Shown: positions 1 to 6,541 of the stretch, one piece after another
Layout: every line of letters begins with the position of its first letter
How positions within the stretch are numbered: the first letter of the stretch is position 1
Assembly: GCA_013375385.1 (NCBI GenBank)
Contig: JABXJY010000151.1
Coordinates: 1 to 6,776, forward strand
Length of the DNA stretch: 6,776 nt
Direction of reading: 5' to 3'
Origin: Desulfobacterales bacterium
GTDB taxonomy: Bacteria; Desulfobacterota; DSM-4660; Desulfatiglandales; B25-G16
The notes under the pieces: generated by a model
The model's database searches: none
Told to the model about the DNA's origin: nothing
The model's input: the letters and a program-made list of their open reading frames with translations, nothing else
Program-made: the position numbers and the translations under genes

Positions 1-48
1 GGCCTTTCGACGTTCAGAACTTCCTCTTCTTATCTCTTCCTCTGCCAT
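1..48 (-). CDS. Possible 5' end of an unidentified leftward gene (partial)
   Basis: The complement reads ATG at 48-46 followed by 15 sense codons to the window edge (MAEEEIRRGSSERRKA). The peptide is hydrophilic and charged, and too short to assign. An AGGAG lies at 65-61, but 12 nt from the ATG is a long spacing. The frame stays open further upstream to a TGA at 159-157, so a GTG at 147-145 is an alternative start. That GTG is preceded 5 nt away by GAAGGG (158-153) and would add 33 residues. The gene would run in the same direction as uvrC, 20 to 120 nt after its stop, possibly in one operon. Both the existence of the gene and its start are uncertain. Confidence 0.35.
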   Translation of the reverse strand, partial: MAEEEIRRGSSERRKA

Positions 49-168
49 ATGATTTCTTTGCTCCTCTCTATCTCTTGAATAATTAGATAAGAATCTGTAA
101 CCATTCACTTGATCTTTTCTTAATCTCAAGATAGGGATCAATATCACCACTGCCCTTCAAAGAACCTT

Positions 169-1971
169 CTATGGGGGCTTTCTGTGGAAGTACTCAAAGA
201 TATTTTCAGCTACTACCTGATTGATACCCGGGACTCCCTCTAACTCTCCAATTTCCGCCTTGGCTATAGATTGAAGGTCTCCCAGATACTTGAGCAATGC
301 CCTCTTTCTTTTTGGCCCCACTCCAGGAATCCTATCGAGCTCAGATCCTGTTAGCTTTTTCTTGCTCCTTTTTCGGTAATAACTGACTGCCCTTCTGTGT
401 GTCTCATCCCTAAGTCGCATAAGGAGGGAAAGGACTGGATGATTGCGGGCAAGGATAAGAGGGTTTTTCCTGTTTGGAAGGTATATCTTATCTGCTGTCC
501 CTGGTTCTCCTTGATCGGCCTTTGCAATAGATATGACGTCAGGCGGGTTATCAAGCCCAAGGGAATCTATCGTTCTCATGGCTACGGACAGATGACCCTT
601 TCCTCCATCTATGACAAAAAGGTCCGGTGGTTGACCCTTGTTCAGTCTTCTTCTTATAACCTCTGCTATCATGGCATAATCGTCTATTCCCTCCACCTCT
701 CTGATCCTGTAATTGCGATAGTCAGATCTTTGCGGCATCCCTTCAACGAAGGCAACCAAGGAGGCTACAGCGAGGTCCCCTTTCAGATTGGATATATCTA
801 TTCCCTCTATGTGTCCCGGCTTCCTTGCTAGATGCAGCATGGATTTTGCTTCCTCGAGGATGGCAAACTGGCCTCTCTTTTCTCGCTCCAGCAACATATT
901 CTCGGCATTTGCCACGGCCATATTGACAAGCTTTTTCTTGTCTCCCCTGGACGGCACTGAGATAGATACCTTTTTTCCAGCCGCCCCCGTGAGCCAGTCG
1001 GAAATCAACCGTTTATCATCTATTGCATCCGAGAGGATTATCTCAGAAGGGACAAATCCTCTGTCTCTATAGTACTGTTTCAGAAAGGCCTCGAGTGGTT
1101 CACTCGGGTTTTCCCATTCACAGTGTATGGAATAGCCTCTGCTTCCAACCATGGAACCACCGCGCACAAAGAGAATCACAATCCCTGCTTCTTTGCCGGA
1201 GCGAGATAGTCCGATAACATCTTGATCCTTCATTTCAGTGGACACCACAGTCTGGCGTTCCACTGTTTTCTCTACAGCCCCGATTTGATCCCTCACCCTG
1301 GCAGCCTTTTCAAAATCAAGCTCCCTTGAGGCCTTCTGCATTATCTCCTTTAGCTGTGAGATTAATTCCTTGTTGCGCCCCTCTAGAAATAACTTGACCT
1401 GACCCACTATCTCCTGATAATCCTCTACCCTTACGTCCAAACAACATGGTGCCAGACACCTCTCTAATTGATAGTTCAGGCAGGGTCTTGATCTCTTAGG
1501 GATCCCCCTTGTCTTACACTTTCTTAAGGGAAAAATAGGGCCTATCAAGCGGATGGTCGAACGTACCGCTGAAGCTGATGTGAAAGGGCCGAAGTAGAGC
1601 GCCCCGTCATTTTTCATCCTCCTTACAATAGTCAAGCGAGGATACCCGGCATTGATATCCAGCTTAAGGAGGGGATAATTGGCATCATCCTTTAAGACTA
1701 CATTGTACCTGGGCCGATATTCCTTTATAAGATTTCCCTCGAGTATCAAGGCCTCTTTTTCAGTGGCAGTTACGATATGCTCTATGGTGTCGGCATTCAT
1801 GAGCATGAGAGATAGCTTGCAGGGATGGCCCTTGCCCTTGCTGAAGTAAGAATGGATGCGTTTATTCAGATTTTTGGCCTTGCCAATATAGAGTACTTTT
1901 CCAGACCTATCTTTGAAGAGATAAACCCCTGGTCCCTGAGGGACGTTTTTTATGGGATCAGCGCTGAGCAT
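169..1971 (-). CDS. uvrC: UvrC, excinuclease ABC subunit C
   Basis: UvrC is the dual-incision nuclease of nucleotide excision repair. UvrB recruits it to damaged DNA, and it cuts on both sides of the lesion. The 600-residue product is full length (E. coli UvrC has about 610). The N-terminal GIY-YIG domain (about 13-92) shows GVY 15-17, YIG 28-30, R38, E78 and N90, the expected 3'-incision residues. C152, C164, C172 and C176 have the spacing of the iron-sulfur cluster cysteines known in E. coli UvrC. A UVR (UvrB-binding) helix lies at about 200-235. The RNase H-like 5'-incision domain carries D392, D430/D431, D455 in VIDGGKG and H525. A C-terminal tandem helix-hairpin-helix (about 541-596) includes IPGVGPKRKRALL. 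The start is ATG at 1971 with only a weak purine stretch (GATGAG) upstream; the stop is TAG. It is divergent from hisD, and no clear LexA-type operator was seen. Confidence 0.97.
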   Translation of the reverse strand: MLSADPIKNVPQGPGVYLFKDRSGKVLYIGKAKNLNKRIHSYFSKGKGHPCKLSLMLMNADTIEHIVTATEKEALILEGNLIKEYRPRYNVVLKDDANYPLLKLDINAGYPRLTIVRRMKNDGALYFGPFTSASAVRSTIRLIGPIFPLRKCKTRGIPKRSRPCLNYQLERCLAPCCLDVRVEDYQEIVGQVKLFLEGRNKELISQLKEIMQKASRELDFEKAARVRDQIGAVEKTVERQTVVSTEMKDQDVIGLSRSGKEAGIVILFVRGGSMVGSRGYSIHCEWENPSEPLEAFLKQYYRDRGFVPSEIILSDAIDDKRLISDWLTGAAGKKVSISVPSRGDKKKLVNMAVANAENMLLEREKRGQFAILEEAKSMLHLARKPGHIEGIDISNLKGDLAVASLVAFVEGMPQRSDYRNYRIREVEGIDDYAMIAEVIRRRLNKGQPPDLFVIDGGKGHLSVAMRTIDSLGLDNPPDVISIAKADQGEPGTADKIYLPNRKNPLILARNHPVLSLLMRLRDETHRRAVSYYRKRSKKKLTGSELDRIPGVGPKRKRALLKYLGDLQSIAKAEIGELEGVPGINQVVAENIFEYFHRKPP

Positions 1972-2001
1972 TGTCTATTCTCATCTAAGAAGGTAATGTC
2001 C

Positions 2002-2022
2002 GTTGATAGTTGTCAGTTGTTG
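2002..2022 (+). repeat. Degenerate 7-bp tandem repeat, three units
   Basis: Three consecutive heptamers, GTTGATA, GTTGTCA and GTTGTTG, lie just upstream of the uvrC start, with period 7 and GTTG kept in each unit. A related patch lies after hisD (3600-3620). Short degenerate heptads of this kind occur in intergenic DNA of several bacteria. The function is unknown. Confidence 0.45.
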
Positions 2023-2050
2023 GCTTACTCTAAGCAGATCAAACATATTC

Positions 2051-2066
2051 ATCTCTACTAAGAGAT
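2051..2066. repeat. Perfect 16-bp palindrome in the uvrC-hisD intergenic region
   Basis: The arms ATCTCT (2051-2056) and AGAGAT (2061-2066) flank the 4-nt centre ACTA. The site is 79 nt upstream of the uvrC start and well upstream of hisD. A dyad between divergent genes could be an operator or a small hairpin. It does not match a regulator site I know, and no U-tract follows, so it is not a terminator. Confidence 0.4.
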
Positions 2067-2127
2067 ATCCAATCGCATCGTATTACAAAAACGTTATTTT
2101 TTTGCTACTGACATCAGACGACCTGCA

Positions 2128-2158
2128 TTACCATATAGATCATATTATATACTATAAT
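2128..2158 (+). promoter_or_regulatory. Candidate sigma-70-type promoter for hisD
   Basis: A perfect TATAAT occurs at 2153-2158 within very AT-rich DNA. The best upstream partner is TTACCA at 2128-2133 (4 of 6 to TTGACA) with a long 19-nt spacer. Transcription would start near 2165 and leave a 5' leader of about 125 nt before hisD. The -10 match is good but the -35 is weak, and AT-rich DNA gives such hits by chance. Confidence 0.35.
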
Positions 2159-2277
2159 CTTTTAAAATATCTGTACCAAAAGAAATTTTCTTAGTATTTT
2201 AAGGAAAAACTCATTAAAACCTTAAACCCGAAAGTTCAAACCGCTCACGGCGGAGTCAAAAGCCTTAATAAAATATC

Positions 2278-2282
2278 AGGAG
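2278..2282 (+). promoter_or_regulatory. Ribosome binding site of hisD
   Basis: AGGAG ends 8 nt before the ATG at 2291. This is near-ideal spacing and fixes the hisD start. Confidence 0.8.
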
Positions 2283-2290
2283 ATTCAAAG

Positions 2291-3583
2291 ATGACGTTAA
2301 AACCAGAGAGGATAGATAACCTGAGGCCCGAACAATATCGGAGCATCATGAAAAGATCCAGTGCAGACATCAGTTCAGTCTACGAAGAGGTACGGGGAAT
2401 TGTCCTGGATGTAAGAGACAACGGCGACCAGGTAGCCCTCAATCATTATAAGAAATACAAATCAAACCTGACCCTCGAGGATCTGGAGGTTAGGAAGGAA
2501 GAGGTGGAAGAGGCATACCGTAATGTTGATTCAAAGGTAATCGATGCCCTCAGGTTCGCCTCCGAGAATATAATCAAGTTCCATCGGGCCCAGATGGAAA
2601 GAGAGATGTGGGTAATCGATATTGCTGATGGGATCCTGGCTGGACGGATGACCACACCCCTGGAAAGAGTTGGCGCATACATACCTGGCAGAAGGGCGGC
2701 CTATCCAAGTTCTATCTTGATGACAATGCTACCTGCCAAGGTAGCCGGCGTGAAAGAAGTCATTGCCTGCACCCCTCCGGATGAGGGTATGGTTGTAAGT
2801 CCTTCTACCCTTGTGGCCGCAGATATAGCTGGCTCAAAAAAGACCTTCAAAGTCGGCGGACCGTGGGGAATTGCCTCGATGGCCTATGGCACACAGACCA
2901 TTCCCAAGGTAGATAAGATAGTTGGGCCAGGAAACAGATATGTCACAGCCGCAAAGAACATGGTCTTTGGAGAGGTAGATATAGACTCCCCTGCCGGACC
3001 GAGTGAGGGAATGATCCTTGCCGATGAATCAGGAAATGCAGATCTGATTACCGTAGATCTGCTAAGCCAATTAGAGCATGATCCTGATGCAGCAGGTATC
3101 CTTGTTACGACCTCAGATGAACTTGCATCGAGGGTCTCAGAAAATATAAGCAATGAAATCCCTCACCTTCCTCGCAAGGAGATCGTTACGTCATCCCTTC
3201 ACAGACACTCCTGCATTCTGATTGCAAGGGACATGGAACAGGCCGTTGACTTTGTCAATGAGTATGCACCAGAACACCTTGAGATAATGACTGAAGACCC
3301 TTTTATTACCCTCAAGAGAATCAAAAATGCAGGCTCCATATTTATGGGGCCATTTTCACCGATACCGGTGGGCGACTATGCCTCAGGGACGAATCATGTA
3401 CTGCCCACGGGTCAGGCAGCACGAATGTTTTCCGGTTTATCCGTTGACGATTTCGTGAAGAAACCAACCTTTCAGTATTTAAGCAAGGATGGACTCTCGC
3501 GGTTGAAAGAGGCGGTGGTTACCTTAGCAGAAGCAGAGGGTTTTCCTCTCCACGCAAGGGCAATCCTGGAGAGATTCAAGTGA
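2291..3583 (+). CDS. hisD: HisD, histidinol dehydrogenase
   Basis: HisD catalyses the last two steps of histidine biosynthesis, the NAD- and zinc-dependent oxidation of L-histidinol through histidinal to L-histidine, in the cytoplasm. The 430 residues match the usual family length. By the E. coli numbering scheme, the zinc ligands are Q260, H263 (SQLEHD), D362 (GDYASGTNH) and H421. The catalytic pair is E328-H329 in APEHLEI, E416 is a substrate residue, Y130 lies in the NAD site, and S238 sits in AGPSE. KVDKIVGPGN (206-215) is a strong family signature. Small departures from the common sequence (PGRRAAYPS rather than PGGKAAYPS; GGPWGIA rather than GGAQAIA) avoid the known catalytic residues. 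No other his gene is in the window, so hisD is detached from any his operon here. A HisD-family dehydrogenase for another alcohol is possible but less likely given the intact active site. Confidence 0.95.
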   Translation: MTLKPERIDNLRPEQYRSIMKRSSADISSVYEEVRGIVLDVRDNGDQVALNHYKKYKSNLTLEDLEVRKEEVEEAYRNVDSKVIDALRFASENIIKFHRAQMEREMWVIDIADGILAGRMTTPLERVGAYIPGRRAAYPSSILMTMLPAKVAGVKEVIACTPPDEGMVVSPSTLVAADIAGSKKTFKVGGPWGIASMAYGTQTIPKVDKIVGPGNRYVTAAKNMVFGEVDIDSPAGPSEGMILADESGNADLITVDLLSQLEHDPDAAGILVTTSDELASRVSENISNEIPHLPRKEIVTSSLHRHSCILIARDMEQAVDFVNEYAPEHLEIMTEDPFITLKRIKNAGSIFMGPFSPIPVGDYASGTNHVLPTGQAARMFSGLSVDDFVKKPTFQYLSKDGLSRLKEAVVTLAEAEGFPLHARAILERFK

Positions 3584-3599
3584 TTGGATGATGGGCATG

Positions 3600-3620
3600 G
3601 TTCGTTGTCCGTGGTCAGCT
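3600..3620 (+). repeat. Degenerate 7-bp tandem repeat, three units, after hisD
   Basis: GTTCGTT, GTCCGTG and GTCAGCT follow one another with period 7, starting 17 nt after the hisD stop. Bases 3604-3619 match 2009-2024 at 12 of 16 positions, so the two patches appear related. The remainder of the 248-nt gap holds an imperfect hairpin at 3652-3690 and no gene I can support. Confidence 0.4.
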
Positions 3621-3651
3621 GTATCTGGAGTTTCCTGGACTTTGAAGAAGA

Positions 3652-3690
3652 CCCATTGTCTCTGAGCGAAAATTGGCCGAGAGCAGTGGG
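3652..3690. repeat. Imperfect inverted repeat between hisD and the lipoyl carrier gene
   Basis: CCCATTGTCTC (3652-3662) pairs with GAGAGCAGTGGG (3679-3690). The stem has 11 pairs, one of them G-T, with one bulged base and a 16-nt loop. No T-run follows, so it does not look like an intrinsic terminator. It could be a folded relic of a dispersed element or a transcript-processing structure; neither can be shown here. Confidence 0.35.
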
Positions 3691-3818
3691 ATACCCATGG
3701 AGGTTCTTTGAGCCTCATTGAAATTTTGAGGGAATTCCAGTTGTCAATTTCTTGTTGAATTGGGGTATTCATTAAATGCATGAGTAAATCGTGTTAAAAG
3801 AATCAGTGAAAATCTATT

Positions 3819-3827
3819 AAGGAGGTG
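3819..3827 (+). promoter_or_regulatory. Very strong ribosome binding site of the lipoyl carrier gene
   Basis: AAGGAGGTG matches the 16S rRNA anti-Shine-Dalgarno sequence almost completely and lies 4 nt before the ATG at 3832. It is much stronger than the sites of the two downstream genes, which suggests the carrier protein is made in excess over its modifying enzymes. Confidence 0.85.
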
Positions 3828-3831
3828 GGGT

Positions 3832-4269
3832 ATGGCTATCATAAAAGGCTATGACATGCCTGATGGGCTTTACTATCATGAAGAGCACAGTTGGGCCAGG
3901 GTGGAAGACAACAGGGTTACCGTAGGCATGGACGATATCTTTCAAAAGGAGGCAGGCGATATAGTGTTTGTAGACCTCCCTGATGAGGAAGATGAGGTCG
4001 AGCAGGGAGAGGTCTGCGGCAAGATTCAGTCGAGGAAATGGATCGGGAAGCTGTGCGCACCTGTCTCTGGAGAGATTGTCGAGATAAATGAAGATTTAGA
4101 GGATGATACCGGTCTCATCAATCAGGATCCATACGGAAAGGGATGGATCCTGGTGATTGAGCCGAGCGACCTGGAAAATGAGCTAGACAATCTTATTCAT
4201 GGGGATACCGTGGTTGACTTTATCGAACGCGAGATAAAACGGACCGAGGAGGAAAGGGCAAAAGCCTGA
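3832..4269 (+). CDS. gcvH: GcvH-like lipoyl carrier protein (divergent H protein, LbpA-like)
   Basis: This is a small single-domain protein of the glycine cleavage H / lipoate-binding protein family, which carries a lipoyl arm on one lysine. The 145 residues exceed a typical H protein (about 128) because of a charged helical tail (about 128-145). Family marks are YYHEEHSW (14-21), VGMDD (31-35), GDIVFVDLP (42-50), CAPVSGEIVEINE (75-87) and DPYGKGWI (99-106). The lipoyl lysine is K69 by alignment of QSRKWIGK with the classical ESVKAVSD. The change of the lysine context, VGITDYAQ becoming VGMDDIFQ, an acidic loop (50-60), and C62 and C75 set it apart from a standard GcvH. Its neighbours are a lipoate ligase and a LipS-type protein, so it is very probably their substrate. 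It may serve glycine cleavage or, as LbpA does, another complex; no gcvP or gcvT is in the window. Confidence 0.88.
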   Translation: MAIIKGYDMPDGLYYHEEHSWARVEDNRVTVGMDDIFQKEAGDIVFVDLPDEEDEVEQGEVCGKIQSRKWIGKLCAPVSGEIVEINEDLEDDTGLINQDPYGKGWILVIEPSDLENELDNLIHGDTVVDFIEREIKRTEEERAKA

Positions 4270-5333
4270 TGCATTCATGGAGGCTCTTTAAAGATACCGT
4301 AGATCACGTTTCAACAGCCTCAGGTCTATCCATTGACGATACACTCCCCCTGTCTTTGTCCCGGCATGGCTCGCCGCCAATCCTTCACCTCTATATATTC
4401 AGGCCGTCAGCTATTGTTGGCAAATACCAGGATATAGAAGCTGCTCTGAGACTCGATAGGTGCAGGGACAGGGGAACTGAATACAACCGCAGGAGCACCG
4501 GGGGTGGGACAGTGATAATGGGTCCAAAGGTCGTTGCCCTCGGCCTCGGCATCAACATCGACCACCCTGGACTAGGGAAAGGAATTGGAGGGATATTTGA
4601 ATCCCTGAGCGCTGTCTTGATAAGAGCATTGCGGGATCTGGGCATAAAGGCCGGGTTCAGGCTGAAAAATGATCTTGAGGTGGACGGCAAAAAGATAGCA
4701 GGTCTTTCTGCAACCCTGGAGACAGAGAAAGCGATCTTATTTCATGCAAGTCTGCTGGTTGACTTTGACATCCCCCTGATGCTGGACATCATGAACCAAC
4801 CACCCGCTAAACTGCATGATAGGGGTTATAGCTGTTTCAGTCAGAGGATAACTACCATTCAAGAGCAATTGGGGCACGATATCGACATGGGGCCTGTCAT
4901 GGAGGTCATAGAAAAGGCCTTCAGCCAGCAATTTGGCGTTTCCTTTGAAAAGGATGAACCCGACAGATGGGAGAAAGAGAGCATAAAATCTCTTGCCAAT
5001 ACGAGGTATACCAACCCCGATTGGATCTTCTCCCATAAGCATCCCAGATCGAGCATGGGCATGGGTGAGTTGAAGACGCCAGGCGGGTTGCTCGAGATAT
5101 ACCTGTCGCTTGCAGGCAGCACTATTGAGCATATTGTTATCACCGGGGACTTTTTCTCCACCACGAAAGACATAAACCTCCTGGAGTCAGCCCTAAAGTG
5201 GACATCAGCCAAAAGAGAAAAGATTGCGGAACACCTCTCGGAGGTCTGGAGAGAAGATATGATCCACGGGGTTGATGTTCCTACTTTGACAGAGGCGATT
5301 GTAAAGGCCAAGGAGAATCTCGTAAGGGCGTGA
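4269..5333 (+). CDS. lplA: Lipoate-protein ligase with fused C-terminal domain (sLpl(AB)-like)
   Basis: This is a biotin/lipoate ligase-fold enzyme that activates lipoate or octanoate with ATP and transfers it to the carrier lysine. The catalytic domain (about 1-225) carries NRRSTGGGTV (73-82), the acyl-adenylate loop, and NDLEVDGKKIAG (134-145), in which K142 is the expected catalytic lysine. The C-terminal accessory domain (about 250-350) shows KTPGGLLEIYLSL (269-281) and ITGDFF (291-296), typical of the LplB-type domain, here on the same chain. The ATG overlaps the stop of the carrier gene (TGATG), implying translational coupling. A GAGGAGG-rich stretch lies upstream inside that gene. Pairing with a GcvH-like carrier and a BioB-like radical SAM gene suggests the sLpl(AB) type, which works with LipS1/LipS2. 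A plain scavenging LplA is the alternative. Confidence 0.88.
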   Translation: MHSWRLFKDTVDHVSTASGLSIDDTLPLSLSRHGSPPILHLYIFRPSAIVGKYQDIEAALRLDRCRDRGTEYNRRSTGGGTVIMGPKVVALGLGINIDHPGLGKGIGGIFESLSAVLIRALRDLGIKAGFRLKNDLEVDGKKIAGLSATLETEKAILFHASLLVDFDIPLMLDIMNQPPAKLHDRGYSCFSQRITTIQEQLGHDIDMGPVMEVIEKAFSQQFGVSFEKDEPDRWEKESIKSLANTRYTNPDWIFSHKHPRSSMGMGELKTPGGLLEIYLSLAGSTIEHIVITGDFFSTTKDINLLESALKWTSAKREKIAEHLSEVWREDMIHGVDVPTLTEAIVKAKENLVRA

Positions 5334-5345
5334 TAAAAAGAAGAG

Positions 5346-6398
5346 ATGGCTGGCGAGGAAGAAAAACAGAGTCCTGGCTATGCGAGGATAAGTAGTGCAA
5401 CGGCTATATCCCTCGGTCTCGGTAAAGGCCGCTTCTACAGAGGGGCCAAGAATAGATGTGCGAATCTTCTTGTTCACTACGGGCAGGGATGTGCTGCCAA
5501 TTGTGCGTACTGTGGCCTGGCCAAGAGAAGGACTGGCTCCTATGACGAGAAAACCTTTATTATGGTCCAATGGCCTCTGTTCTCTATGGATGCTCTTATT
5601 GAGGCGATCAATAATGGCCCTCAGTATGTGAGACGGACCTGCATTTCCATGACTACCAATGGCAGGTGTCCAAGGGATACCATCGCTCTGACTGAACGAC
5701 TCAAAAAGGAGACCACGATCCCGATCTCTATTCTTATTAGTCCTACGGTGTTGAAGGTTGATGATCTTAAGGCGATGAAGGAAAGCGGTGCAGATAGGAT
5801 CGGTGTAGCCATTGATCTGGCTACCCCGGAGCTTTTTGACAGGTACCGGGGGAAGGGGGTGTCAGGGCCACATAGGTGGGAGAGATACCGGCAGATGGTG
5901 GCCCACGGTATTGAGATCTTTGGCAAATGCAATGTCGGGGTCCATCTCATGGTGGGCATGGGTGAGACTGAGGAAGAAATGGCCTCCTTTATGGAACGGA
6001 CATGGAATAGGGGGGCTGTGAACCATCTGTTTTCTTTCTTTGCCGAATCCGGCTCCATACTGGAGCATAGAAAACAGCCACCCTGGCCATCCTATCTTAG
6101 AGTACAGCTTGCGCGATATCTAATAGAGGAACGGTCTGTGTCGGCATCCAACATGGCCTTTGATGGGGATGGGCACATTATAGATTTTGGCTTGCCAAGA
6201 GAGGACATAGTGGAAATCATCAACCTGGGTATCCCCTTTATGACCGGTGGATGCCTTGATGATGATGGAGAGGTTGCCTGCAACAGGCCCTTTGGCAATT
6301 GCCTTCCAGGCGAAAAACAGTGGAACTATCCCTACCCTCCTAACGAGGAGGAATTAGACCTGATTCAAAGCCATATCTTTACTATATCACAAGATTGA
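5346..6398 (+). CDS. BioB-like radical SAM protein, probable LipS1 or LipS2 lipoyl synthase component
   Basis: This 350-residue radical SAM protein has the CxxxCxxC cluster motif at C49, C53 and C56, within GCAANCAYCGLAKR, which binds the SAM-cleaving [4Fe-4S] cluster. A TIM-barrel core follows (about 45-260), with GADRIGVAIDLATPELF (148-164) and VGVHLMVGMGETEEEM (197-212) resembling biotin-synthase-family strands. Unlike BioB, it has a C-terminal cysteine group (C303, C312 in ACNRPFGN, C319) plus C38 just before the motif. These are candidate ligands of a second cluster, as reported for LipS1 and LipS2. LipS2 adds sulfur at C8 of a carrier-bound octanoyl group and LipS1 then at C6. I cannot tell which one this is. 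The start ATG follows the ligase stop by 12 nt with a weak GAAGAG site. Biotin synthase is unlikely given the neighbours; an unrelated radical SAM role is possible. Confidence 0.82.
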   Translation: MAGEEEKQSPGYARISSATAISLGLGKGRFYRGAKNRCANLLVHYGQGCAANCAYCGLAKRRTGSYDEKTFIMVQWPLFSMDALIEAINNGPQYVRRTCISMTTNGRCPRDTIALTERLKKETTIPISILISPTVLKVDDLKAMKESGADRIGVAIDLATPELFDRYRGKGVSGPHRWERYRQMVAHGIEIFGKCNVGVHLMVGMGETEEEMASFMERTWNRGAVNHLFSFFAESGSILEHRKQPPWPSYLRVQLARYLIEERSVSASNMAFDGDGHIIDFGLPREDIVEIINLGIPFMTGGCLDDDGEVACNRPFGNCLPGEKQWNYPYPPNEEELDLIQSHIFTISQD

Positions 6399-6512
6399 AC
6401 CCACATCCCATGTCTCATATCTCACAACCCGTAACCCATTGTTCCTGCATGAGGCCTGTATATTAGGCTGGGATCTTTTTTCCTAGGTACTCCATAACCC
6501 CGTATAATTCTT

Positions 6513-6541
6513 TTGACACAGCATACCATTAGTGTTACTAA
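6513..6541 (+). promoter_or_regulatory. Candidate promoter of the tRNA-Lys gene
   Basis: A perfect -35 TTGACA (6513-6518) is followed after 17 nt by TACTAA (6536-6541), a poor -10 hexamer preceded by the extended -10 motif TGT (6533-6535). Transcription would begin near 6548, about 17 nt before the tRNA. A perfect TATAAT at 6503-6508 is an alternative -10 but lacks a good -35. Confidence 0.5.

Noticed and set aside
1825..2194. Two plus-strand open frames (78 and 63 residues) covering the uvrC start and the intergenic region
   Set aside because: The first is largely the antisense of the uvrC N-terminus. The second is low-complexity AT-rich translation with no ribosome binding site.
3524..3781. 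85-residue minus-strand open frame in the hisD downstream gap
   Set aside because: It overlaps the conserved hisD C-terminus, has no ribosome binding site or recognisable domain, and reads through the heptad repeats.
4391..5311. Several minus-strand open frames of 99 to 150 residues opposite the ligase gene
   Set aside because: They mirror the strongly conserved ligase frame and have no family motifs of their own.
5346..6398. Biotin synthase (bioB) as the identity of the radical SAM protein
   Set aside because: It is BioB-like in fold, but the C-terminal cysteine group and the lipoate-gene neighbours fit LipS1/LipS2 better, and no other biotin gene is present.
6454..6481. Possible intrinsic terminator after the radical SAM gene
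   Set aside because: GCCT/AGGC gives only a 4-5 bp stem, and the six-T run (6476-6481) starts 7 nt after it. This is too weak to call.
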